DNA from: Lutraria lutraria
Taxonomy: Eukaryota > Mollusca > Bivalvia > Venerida > Mactridae
Length of the DNA: 64,000 nt
Direction: 5' to 3'
NCBI GenBank assembly: GCA_964023205.1
Contig: OZ026848.1
Coordinates: 32,661,912-32,725,911, forward strand
Position 1 is the first letter of the stretch. Every line of letters starts with the position of its first letter. Below the pieces are notes generated by a model. That model ran no database searches. It was not told where the DNA came from and saw nothing but the letters and a program-made list of their open reading frames with translations. Both the position numbers and the translations under genes were made by a program. Below are positions 50,401 through 60,972 of this stretch, one piece after another.

Positions 50401-50850
50401 TCCTTGAAATGTGTGTACTGATAGTAAATATTGTAGTAATCCGAGGGACAGGATTGTTTAGATTTTTTACGACTGTCTAGTATTGCTCGTTTACGATATT
50501 GCATAGCCATCTGATTTTGACTTATATGCATATAATATTTGAATTTGTATTTATGCCATTGAACTGGAAAAAATGGAACTATGTTCGTAGGCGGAAGGTT
50601 AAATTAATGGAAGCTGTTCGGTATGCAGGTTTTCAATGAAAACTGAGCGATTTCGAACCGAACAACACAAATGAAAACAAGTATCAAAATTCTGAGGCAC
50701 GGTTCCCTAGATTAACATTTCCGCGACAAAATACCGAAAACCGCTTTGAAAACCATCATCATATAAGACGGCAATGTTAATTCGAAAATGACACCTACTG
50801 TGTTTTATAAGCTGAGCAATTAACAATTAAAGTGTCGGATCATTATCGTC
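47329..50850 (+). repeat. Left arm of a 3522-bp near-identical inverted duplication
   Basis: Matches 54622-58143 in reverse complement. All landmarks compared mirror about one axis (coordinates sum to 105472), so there is no net indel. I saw about seven substitutions. The arm holds, from the outside, part of a SINE, a 139-bp repeat (47622-47760), a segment related to the 2.3-3.1 kb element, and a foldback element (48819 to about 49990). Open frames mirrored in both arms are not genes. Confidence 0.95.
48819..49990. mobile_element. Foldback element copy in left arm
   Basis: Begins caaaggggtttgtcacgaaa like the 17614-18819 element and repeats its inverted organisation, but the inner end stops after tatatatgggttacacgg, about 35 bp short. 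No 8-bp duplication is therefore recognisable. Confidence 0.85.
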
Positions 50851-50851
50851 C

Positions 50852-50906
50852 AAATTTGAGTTGCAGTCCAATATGTCGACTACACTCCAATATTACAAAA
50901 AATAAC
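50852..50906 (+). repeat. Third copy of the 139-bp repeat, first half
   Basis: aaatttgagttgcagtccaa ... caaaaaataac matches 47622 onward. The repeat is interrupted by a LINE and resumes at 54223-54306 (55 + 84 = 139 bp). Confidence 0.9.
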
Positions 50907-53900
50907 AAGTTCAGGTTCAAGAAAGTTTAATGGTATAAACATGAATACATGTTTGTCGCCATTTACAATAACAGATGGCGATACATAAAGTAAATATAAA
51001 TACAGAAAAGCATGAATACATGTAATATTAATTATCAGAGGATATTATACATCAATATACAAAACACATGATATTATTATCTTTTACAAAAAAAATAAAA
51101 AATACATTGAAAATACATTAAATAAGCTAACGATTAGTAATTATTCTAGATAGAGACTGTGCTCTTAATTTATCTGCATGATATAAATAGGCAGCCAGAT
51201 TTATTGTATTTTTTTTTTAAGTGTTTTTCATAATATTACAGAATTTATTGATTGTAGGCCAGGTACTGTAATAGCGTTTGATATATTTGTTTCTAAGGTT
51301 ACTTTAGTGAGGACATACAAGTAAAAAATGAAATTCGTTTTCAATCATATCCATATTGCATAATTTACATATTCTTTGGTTTCTTTCAATGTTCCTATGT
51401 CTTCCTTCTTCTATTGATAATTTATGTGCAGAACATCTAAAACGACTTAACGCAACTCTATGTTTAGCATTCGAGATTGTAGAGATATATGCTCTCCTTT
51501 CAAAATTCAATGTAAAAGTTTTGTATGTTTCTAGCCTAGAAGAATTGTCTAAATCACTAAACCATTTTTGCAAAAAAACATCAATTATCCTTTGGCATAA
51601 ATTAGCAATAGTATTACCATTTATAAATACATTCTGTGTCCAAAGGTATGCAAAACCCATATTTGATAACAATTTAATAAAGTTTTTAGACCATGTATTA
51701 ATATAGTTACCATTATTGTCTTGCATATACATTAACTTATACACCAAAGATTCAGGCTCTTTAATAATTCTATACCAATATTTCACTATTCTTAATTGTC
51801 TTAAATATAGCATGGGGTATCTGTCGACTTCACCATACACGGCTGCATTTACTGCATTCTGCTTAAGTTGTAAAATTTGTTTTAAAAATCTAATATGTAT
51901 TTTTTCTATGTCAGGTGCATTATGGAATCCCCAAACCGGAGATCCATAGTTTAATATAGGCGATATCATGCTATCAAAAATTTTTAGTTTTTCAGAGATT
52001 GCCAATGGCACAACATCAAACAATGAGTTTAAAGAAAATAATGCTCGCCCTGTTTTATGAGATAAGTTCTTTTGGGTATGATAAAAATTGCCATTTGCAC
52101 TTAGTGTTACACCGAGGTAAGTAAATTCCTTTACAACAGCTAGTCTAATACCATTATAAGAGATATCAACATTTTCTATTACATGTCCCCTTTTAAACAC
52201 CATACATACAGTTTTGTCAATATTAACAGTTATACCCCATTTTGAACAATATGCATATAGTCTATCTAATAGATATTGTAGTCCTTCCTTGCTATAGGAG
52301 AACAAAACAGTGTCATCTGCAAAAAGTAATAAAAATATTTGCAACTGGTCAATTGTAAAAGCCTCAAATTCATCATTTTCCATATAAGTTTGCATATCAT
52401 TAACAAAGAAGACAAATAAAAGTGGAGATAAAGGCTCACCCTGTTTTACACCCATATAACTGTCAATAAAATCTGATAGGTTATTATTTACTCTAACACA
52501 CGACTTAACACTATGATACATACTTTGTAATATTTTTACAACTTTAGAAGATACACCATAATCAATTAACTTGAACCAAATACCATTCCTATATACATAA
52601 TCAAAGCATTTGCGAAAATCAACAAATGAACAGTACATTTTTTTCTTTTCGTGTTTAAGTACTTTGTCAATTATAGACGTTAAAACAAAAATACAATCAA
52701 CTGTACTTCTACCTTTAACAAAGCCGTATTGATTATCGGATAGTATATTATTATCAGATGCCCATTTCCGCAGACGAGTATCTAAAATAATGGAGAATAA
52801 TTTAGAAAATATACTAGTTAATGTAATACCACGATAGTTGTTAACATCGTTAGTATCGCCTTTTTGGGTACAGGAACAATTATACCTTTAGTCCACAGAT
52901 CTGGATAAACACCGTTGTCAAAAATATAGTTAAAAAGTCGACATATACTAGGGGCTAACTCGTTTTTACATACTTTAAACATTTCAGGTGTCAACAAATC
53001 AATAGATCCACCCTTACCATTTTTCAACGAGGATATCGCTTTAATAACTTCTTCACACGTAATAACAGAATCAAGTTGGTCGACAAAATTATTGTCTGTA
53101 AAATTGACATCAGACAAATTATTTTCTACCTCATCATCAGTAAAAATATTAGTATCGGAGTAAAGATTTTCAAAATGATCATGAAATTCATCTAGTGACA
53201 CATTTCCAGTTTTTGTCTTTTTTCGTATATTTTTTATTTCTTTCCAAAAACTTGCCGATTGATTTTCAGCTAAAAAGTGTAATTTCTGTTTATTTCTTGT
53301 ATTATATTGACTCCTTGCTTTTCTCTTTGTTAGCTTATAGATACGTCTTTTTTCTTTCAGAGTATACACATTTTCCGGACATCTGTTGCGGGAAAATGCT
53401 TTATTTGATTGTCTAAATTCACGACGTGCTGATTCACAATCACGATTAAACCAGTCATTTTTATACTTTCTTGGATTATTAGATGGACAAGTATTAATCT
53501 TTACAGTTTTACCACAAACATCATATGCACATTTATATAATATATCAGAAAACTCTTCTAATCCTCTATTCACATCAGTAACTTGGTTGGTAACATTATT
53601 AACTACTGTTTCAAAAACGTGCAGTTTTGACTGAATGCAATCTTTGTACAATGTATCATTATCAGAATTCCAAACTACTTTATCTACAAATTTCGATGCG
53701 GGCTCACAGTTTGTTTTTGTACAATGAATAGCAAAATCAACATTTATAGGAACGTGTGGAGAAAAGGAATGCATGTCATGGATAGTAAAGTTCCTAATGC
53801 ATGGAAATAATTCATGTGATACTAACACATAGTCAATCACACTATTACCTGTATTAGACATATATGTATACTGACCCACGGGGTCACCTGTAAATCGACC

Positions 53901-54211
53901 ATTTAAAATACAAAGGTTTGAGTTAATACACAAATCAATTATACTTTGACCAGAAGCATTTATCACATTATCCATTGATTTTCTATCTGGGAGTAGTAAC
54001 TGATTATAATCATCGTTCGGCAAAGTGTAAGGTAAATTAGTCCGGTCCGTGTTTGTCATTATATCGTATCTATGCCCAACCCGACCATTTAGATCCCCAA
54101 TAATAGAAATTTTACCGCAATCAGATCATTTTCTAATCCCTTGTTCTATAGTCTCGTGAAATCCAGTCGGGTGCTGATTAAAATATGAAGAATTCTGTGG
54201 TGGGATATATG
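50907..54211 (-). mobile_element. 5'-truncated LINE with 11-bp target duplication
   Basis: caaaaaataac is duplicated at 50896-50906 and 54212-54222. The minus-strand body carries the C-terminal part of an APE-type endonuclease (GDLNGR near 54105; SVIDYVLVS near 53840), then reverse transcriptase. The first endonuclease motifs are missing. The element has no poly(A) tail; its 3' terminus reads ...cttgaacctgaactt, as in LINE groups ending without poly(A). Clade is not assigned beyond an APE-type non-LTR element. Confidence 0.93.
51150..54190 (-). pseudogene. LINE ORF2 (endonuclease-reverse transcriptase), frameshifted
   Basis: In order: endonuclease remainder (SVIDYVLVS; SPHVPI); RT fingers (LKNGKGGSIDLLTPEMF; GIIVPVPKK); palm (FVDFRKCFDYV; GVKQGEPLSPLLF; catalytic FADDTVLF near 52320); thumb; and a C-terminal CCHC-like knuckle (CKLCNMDMIENEFHFLLVC, CX2CX8HX4C). 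Frames change near 54130, near 52865 just after PVPKK, near 51304, and in an A-run near 51210. The two large open pieces are 52818-54059 and 51304 to about 52860. It is inactive but young, since long stretches stay open. Confidence 0.9.
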
Positions 54212-54222
54212 CAAAAAATAAC

Positions 54223-54621
54223 GGACAGCTGTCCATTGAGAGCGATCCATTCGTAAAATTATTGGACAGTGAGAACAAAAGGATGACGTCACAGGAATGA
54301 TTTAATTACAAAGATTAAATATCATACTTTAATACCAAGAAACAAAAAATTCTAACCGAACGCTCAAAAATGGTGTTTTATTGCTATAAATACTGCACCC
54401 CTTTATCGACTTTTCCTTATCAGCGTTAAACATCTCTAGCGTAATGTGCATTGTATTGGTACGATATGATACTATTAATTCATTAATGACAAAAATTTGT
54501 TATAAAACCTCTTACTAGACATCAAACCTGGGCGTGGTTTCAATTATTCAACTGTAATCATAAGCGATTTTGATTGGCTATCAAAATTGAATGGGGTGCG
54601 TCAAATTCGTTGATTTCATGA
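54223..54621. other. Palindrome spacer, remainder
   Basis: 54223-54306 is the second half of the 139-bp repeat; 54307-54621 is single-copy in the window. Without the LINE and its duplicated target, the spacer is about 455-466 bp. No gene. Confidence 0.8.
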
Positions 54622-55481
54622 GACGATAATGATCCGACACTTTAATTGTTAATTGCTCAGCTTATAAAACACAGTAGATGTCATTTTCGAATTAACATTG
54701 CCGTCTTATATGATGACGGTTTTCAAAGCGGTTTTCGGTATTTTGTCGCGGAAATGTTAATCTAGGGAACCGTGCCTCAGAATTTTGATACTTGTTTTCA
54801 TTTGTGTTGTTCGGTTCGAAATCGCTCAGTTTTCATTGAAAACCTGCATACCGAACAGCTTCCATTAATTTAACCTTCCGCCTACGAACATAGTTCCATT
54901 TTTTCCAGTTCAATGGCATAAATACAAATTCAAATATTATATGCATATAAGTCAAAATCAGATGGCTATGCAATATCGTAAACGAGCAATACTAAACAGT
55001 CGTAAAAAATCTAAACAATCCTGTCCCTCGGATTACTACAATATTTACTATCAGTACACACATTTCAAGGAAGGATGACGTCATAATCCTCGTGCTTTAT
55101 ATGCTAATTTGTCTGGTTCCTAGCTTCTATTGTAAACGTATAGAAGTCATCATTGAATTCATGGACGATGCGATGATAACTGTGTGTCAACCAGATATTT
55201 AAAAAAAGTGGTTCATCGGGAAATAGTAATCGATTAATTTAATGCTTATAACGTGTAACTTTTTCTTCGAGTGTGTCTTCATGTGTGAGATATTACATTC
55301 TGCAAAAGTTGAGTATACAAAGAGGCAGGTAATGTAGACTATATGATATTATGCTATTTGCTTAACTACTTTTTGTGATCAGATGGGAATTATAAACAAA
55401 GTACTGAAAGCACATGGAACGGGAACAGCTTTAACAACTGCATAGCGGGTGTAGAAAAGCATTAGTAGTACTTAAGTAAAA

Positions 55482-56653
55482 AAAAATCCGTGTAACCCAT
55501 ATATATATAGAAGGGAAAGAACTTCGACAATTCGAATTGTCCAACGCGTGTTATAAACTTCCATGTTATTGCAATGCAGTACAATATATTTAACTCATAT
55601 ATAGTGCAACGTATTGGCAACTCAATATGCTTACAGAAAATGTATACTTTTACTACCTTTAAAGATATTCTAAACTCGCTTTTGAAGATTTTTCACTCGA
55701 AAAATGGTCAAATTTTACAAAACGACACACTCGTAAAATCGCAGCGTGTACAAATCTATAGCGAAATTGATAAATTACAGGTAAAACTTCATGAAATGAG
55801 TCATAATTCATAACCAAACAGTATATTTATATCCTATATTGTATAATTTACTAACTGGTAATGATTTCACATCTCGGTGTGCACTTTTAATGAAGAATTG
55901 ACGTTTTTGTTCAGTTTGCGGATTTTTAATTTTGCTTCCTTGATAGGTCACGTGACAATAACCTTACTCGTGATGAAAGCTTAATTCTGATAGGATGAGC
56001 GATACTGTGTGGTATTTTTAGGTATGGTTCCCGACTGCGTAGTGAAAAGGATAGAGTGCACAGGGTACACGTAAATTGTAAACAAATACCACAGAGTATC
56101 GCTCATGCAATCAGATTTAAGCTTTCATCACGAGTAAGGCGATTGTCATGTGACCCGTCATGGAAGTAAACTTCGAGTAGCCGGCTTATTGAATAAAAAT
56201 ATACGCAAATTCTTCGCTAAAAGAGCTTTCCGAGATGCGAAATCATTGGCAGTTAGTATATTATAGTGTTTTATTATGAATTAAGGCCCATTCTTAGAAG
56301 TTGTGTCAGTAATTTAAGATTTCCACTCTGTACATGTATACCGGTATACACGCTGCGATTTTACGACAGTGTGTCGTTTTGTAAAATTTGACCATTTTTC
56401 GAGTGAAAAATCTTCAATAGCGAGTTTAAAATATCTTTAAAGGTAGTAAAAGTATACATTTTTTGTTAGCGTGTTGAGTTGCCCGTACGTTGCACTATAT
56501 ATGAGTTAAATATTTTGTACTGCATTGCAATAACATGGAAGTTTATAACACGTGTTGGAAAATTCGAATTGTCGAAGTTCTTTCCCTTCTATATATATAT
56601 GGGTTACATGGAAAAAAAATCTTTTTTGATTTTTTTCGTGACAAACCCCTTTG
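55482..56653. mobile_element. Foldback element copy in right arm
   Basis: Mirror image of 48819-49990, ending cgtgacaaacccctttg at 56653. Same inner truncation. Confidence 0.85.
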
Positions 56654-58047
56654 TGATAAACAATACAAAGTTACTACAATGATATCATGCTAAGAATTAT
56701 GATTTATGGACTTCATTATGACATTAACATTCAAACACACATATACAGAGATCGATTATTCACGAACCAGCTGTTGAATCAATTGCGTTTTTATTTAGTC
56801 TTTGTTCCTTTGTTCACTGAACGATATATCATGTCTGTGAACTAAAAACACGTGTTCCCTGCCATTGGATACATTTTAAATGTGATATGTATTAAAATAT
56901 AAACGTGTTTACATTATAAGAAATATATTGTTAACCGGTACAGCATTAGTAATACACCCTTTTTATGCCCTCGTATCGATAGATCGGCGCCATATTGTTT
57001 TTGGCCTGTCTGTTTGTCTGTCCGTTTGTTTGTACCAAACTTTAACCTTGCCTATAAAATCAAGACGCTTCCACCCACAATCATCAAACTTCATCATGTT
57101 GGTTCCTCATGACAACTTCTACATGCCTGTGCATATTCATGTTAAAGGTCACCCGAAGGGGAAATTGTGTTTCAAAAACACTTCTTTTTACTCATGTTTT
57201 AAACATAATCTTGCAAAAGTAATGAACGACTTATGAATTATTTTCTTAGTAAGAGTTACAAACTAAATTGATTTGCAGTCTTCTTTGCTGAAACCATATA
57301 ATTGTGCTTTTATAAAGCACCTATTTATTCATACAATATGCGCTTTCACTAATGTTGACAATATCCGGTTTTGCTTTGAAACGATTTAAACATTAATGCG
57401 ATTATATCACATGACTCGACTTACAAAGCTTCCGTGGCGTAGTTAACAACGTATCTCCCGGTTTCGATTGCAGTCTGAGTAGATAATCTGTTTACCAGTC
57501 AAATTAGACTGTGCATAAACATTTTAACCTGCTTTCAATGATATCAATGCTTCTTGATTGTTTGTATTGCGTAATTGACACTACACGTGCGTCATGAATT
57601 ATTTTGATATCATATTTGTATTACAAATTTTGTCATCCAGGATATTCAATTTTCTATAACTGATGTTGATCATTTCTATTCACAAATATTTTATGTGATT
57701 TAATAACCAAGATTAAATCATTCCTGTGACGTCATCCTTTTGTTCTCACTGTCCAATAATTTTACGAATGGATCGCTCTCAATGGACAGCTGTCCGTTAT
57801 TTTTTGTAATATTGGAGTGTAGTCGACATATTGGACTGCAACTCAAATTTAGACACTAAAAACGACGCATGCGTAAGATTATAGAATGCTGTAATGATCT
57901 GAAAATAAACATATCTTACGAGTCTTGTCAAGGACTTGTGTATATATATAGAAGTCCATGGTCTTTTTTAATTTTTTAATGAAAATGCAGCAGTACTGTA
58001 TCATAGTACAGTGTACTCGTATTTATAAGCAGGCTGTACTATAAACT

Positions 58048-58143
58048 GCCCGATTAGCTCAGTTTGCAGAGCATCGGATTGCAAGAAGTAGGTCGCGGAT
58101 TCGAGCCCCGCATCGGGTACATTAATTTCCTCTTCCTATTACC
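58048..58143 (+). mobile_element. tRNA-Ala-type SINE truncated at the palindrome edge
   Basis: gcccgattagctcagtttgc ... gtcgcggattcgagcccc ... atcgggta followed by cattaatttcctcttcc. A tgc triplet sits in the anticodon position, but the anticodon stem does not pair well, so an active tRNA is unlikely. The 3' body is replaced by satellite-element sequence. Confidence 0.7.
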
Positions 58144-58563
58144 TGGGATCGAACTCGTGATTACTGCATATAAGATAATAAAAAATGGAACATTTGTGCA
58201 CGTTTCTTCCCCGTTTTCGAAATGTATGTGTTAAATACACATAATTCACGGCTACGTACCTTGAAAAGTTTCTGCATGAATTTATCAGTAGTCTAGACAA
58301 AAAAAACGTAATAAGTTATAAAACCAGCATTTCGGAAAACTAAAATAATAGAGAAGTGTCGCTATCGCCGTGGTTAAAGTTGATTTCTGGATGATAAATT
58401 ATATGTCTTAGTTCACACACTCATCTGTCCCGATTTTGCTTTCCATATTGTATAAGAAGTATTTAGTTTAAATAAACTTGCTTCTTTATCATTAATGTTA
58501 AACAAATTCTTACAATATATATAAAGCCACTCGATGACCGCTTTAGTATACGCGCCGAAGGAA

Positions 58564-60661
58564 GGGAAGTTAGCGGCCTAGCGGCGTAACTATGAAAAAG
58601 TGAATTTTTGCGACTTTTTCCGTCCAAAATAGTTTCTAATGCATGTAGAATGTGATTCTGATACATTTCTGAGCGATTGGGTGTTTAATATTTTGGGTCG
58701 GTGAAAAAAACTAAGTTTTCGGCGAAATTTCGTACCTACGTTAAAGTGATTTTTTGCGACTTTTTCCATCCAAAATAGTTTCTAATGCTTATAGAACGTG
58801 ATTCTGATGCATTTCTGGGCGATTGGGGGTATAAAATTCTAGGCCGCTAGGCCGCTGAAAACGTGAAGTTGGCGGCCTAGCGGCGTAACTATGAAAAAGT
58901 GATTTTTTGCGACTTTTTCCGTCCAAAATAGTTTCTAATGCATGTAGAATGTGATTCTGATACATTTCTGAGCGATTGGGTGTTTAATATTTTGGGTCGG
59001 TGAAAAAACTAAGTTTTCGGCGAAATTTCGTACCTACGTTAAAGTGATTTTTTGCGACTTTTTCCATCCAAAATAGTTTCTAATGCTTATAGAACGTGAT
59101 TCTGATGCATTTCTGGGCGATTGGGGGTATAAAATTCTAGGCCGCTAGGCCGCTGAAAACGTGAAGTTGGCGGCCTAGCGGCCTAGCGGCGTAACTATGA
59201 AAAAGTGATTTTTTGCGACTTTTTCCGTCCAAAATAGTTTCTAATGCATGAAGAATGTGATTCTGATACATTTCTGAGCGATTGGGTGTTTAATATTTTG
59301 GGTCGGTGAAAAAACTAAGTTTTCGGCGAAATTTCGTACCTACGTTAAAGTGATTTTTTGCGACTTTTTCCATCCAAAATAGTTTCTAATGCTTATAGAA
59401 CGTGATTCTGATGCATTTCTGGGCGATTGGGGGTATAAAATTCTAGGCCGCTAGGCCGCTGAAAACGTGAAGTTGGCGGCCTAGCGGCGTAACTATGAAA
59501 AAGTGATTTTTTGCGACTTTTTCCGTCCAAAATAGTTTCTAATGCATGAAGAATGTGATTCTGATACATTTCTGAGCGATTGGGTGTTTAATATTTTGGG
59601 TCGGTGAAAAAACTAAGTTTTCGGCGAAATTTCGTACCTACGTTAAAGTGATTTTTTGCGACTTTTTCCATCCAAAATAGTTTCTAATGCTTATAGAACG
59701 TGATTGATTCTGATGCATTTCTGGGCGATTGGGGGTATAAAATTCTAGGCCGCTAGGCCGCTGAAAACGTGAAGTTGGCGGCCTAGCGGCGTAACTATGA
59801 AAAAGTGATTTTTTGCGACTTTTTCCGTCCAAAATAGTTTCTAATGCATGTAGAATGTGATTCTGATACATTTCTGAGCGATTGGGTGTTTAATATTTTG
59901 GGTGGGTGAAAAAACTAAGTTTTCGGCGAAATTTCGTACCTACGTTAAAGTGATTTTTTGCGACTTTTTCCATCCAAAATAGTTTCTAATGCTTATAGAA
60001 CGTGATTCTGATGCATTTCTGGGCGATTGGGGGTATAAAATTCTAGGCCGCTAGGCCGCTGAAAACGTGAAGTTGGCGGCCTAGCGGCGTAACTATGAAA
60101 AGTGATTTTTTGCGACTTTTTCCGTCCAAAATAGTTTCTAATGCATGAAGAATGTGATTCTGATACATTTCTGAGCGATTGGGTGTTTAATATTTTGGAT
60201 CGGTGAAAAAACTAAGTTTTCGGCAAAATTTCGTACCTACGTTAAAGTGATTTTTTGCGACTTTTTCCATCCAAAATAGTTTCTAATGCTTATAGAACGT
60301 GATTCTGATGCATTTCTGGGCGATTGGGGGTATAAAATTCTAGGCCGCTAGGCCGCTGAAAACGTGAAGTTGGCGGCCTAGCGGCGTAACTATGAAAAAG
60401 TGATTTTTTGCGACTTTTTCCGTCCAAAATAGTTTCTAATGCATGTAGAATGTGATTCTGATACATTTCTGAGCGATTGGGTGTTTAATATTTTGGGTGG
60501 GTGAAAAAACTAAGTTTTCGGCGAAATTTCGTACCTACGTTAAAGTGATTTTTTGCGACTTTTTCCATCCAAAATAGTTTCTAATGCTTATAGAACGTGA
60601 TTCTGATGCATTTCTGGGCGATTGGGGGTATAAAATTCTAGGCCGCTAGGCCGCTGAAAAC
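58564..60661 (+). repeat. Seven-unit ~298-bp higher-order tandem array
   Basis: gtgaagttggcggcctagcg starts units at about 58863, 59161, 59467, 59769, 60067 and 60364, with a first variant at 58564 (periods 297-306 bp). Each unit is two diverged ~150-bp halves, both with tttttgcgactttttcc and caaaatagtttctaatgc. Copies are nearly identical; small indels occur at 59180 and 59705. No gene. Confidence 0.95.
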
Positions 60662-60795
60662 GTGAGGCCGCCAACTTTACGCCGCTAGGCCGCTAGGCCG
60701 CCAGGCCGCCAACTTCACGCCGCCAGGCCGCTAGGCCGCCAGGCCGCCAACTTCACGCCGCCAGGCCGCTAGGCCGCTAGGCCGCCAACTTCACA
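60662..60795 (+). repeat. AGGCCGCY minisatellite
   Basis: 8-bp aggccgct / aggccgcc units alternate with aacttcacgccgcc in ~38-bp blocks. It contrasts strongly in GC with the flanking DNA. Confidence 0.85.
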
Positions 60796-60972
60796 AACAT
60801 ATAAAAATCGTGAAATCATGAAATCGAGAAATTTTGAAGAAAAATCGTGAAATCTTGAAATTGTGAAATCTTGAAGTTGAAATGTCACCACCGGGCTTTT
60901 GTAGTTGATACGTGTCGAGTTTGTTACAATATATGCCTGCTAGATCCTCCTTTGTCAGATGTCTTACAATCG
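60796..60972. repeat. tcgtgaaatc simple repeats and junction
   Basis: Repeated gtgaaatc(a/t)tgaaat words at 60815-60880 precede a short unique stretch that joins the truncated polymerase pseudogene. Confidence 0.6.

Larger units (their letters stand above)
54622..58143 (-). repeat. Right arm of the inverted duplication
   Basis: Reverse complement of 47329-50850 with the same length. Substitutions seen include those opposite about 50755, 50797, 50482, 49993, 49336, 47519 and 47482. It ends inside a tRNA-Ala-type SINE at cctattacct, where satellite-element DNA begins. Confidence 0.95.
58144..60800 (+). repeat. Satellite-bearing element, long copy
   Basis: Flank 58144-58560 is the reverse complement of 32700-33134, followed by the ~298-bp array, a GGCCGC minisatellite and the shared terminus gccgccaacttcacaaacat. 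It is a longer, inverted copy of the 32.1-33.1 kb element. Its organisation (unique end, tandem core, unique end) parallels pearl-type bivalve elements. Confidence 0.8.

Noticed and set aside
51356..51949. Plus-strand frames inside the LINE
   Set aside because: Antisense to a clear reverse transcriptase frame.
58048..58119. Functional tRNA-Ala gene
   Set aside because: Boxes A and B and acceptor pairing exist, but the anticodon stem is poor and the conserved downstream tag marks a SINE.
47329..58143. The palindrome arms as terminal repeats of one giant transposon
   Set aside because: No target duplication at the outer edges, the left edge lies within a SINE that continues outward, and the arms contain unrelated smaller elements.
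58564..60661. CRISPR-like array
   Set aside because: Units are ~298 bp and contiguous with no spacers, in a eukaryotic setting; this is satellite DNA.
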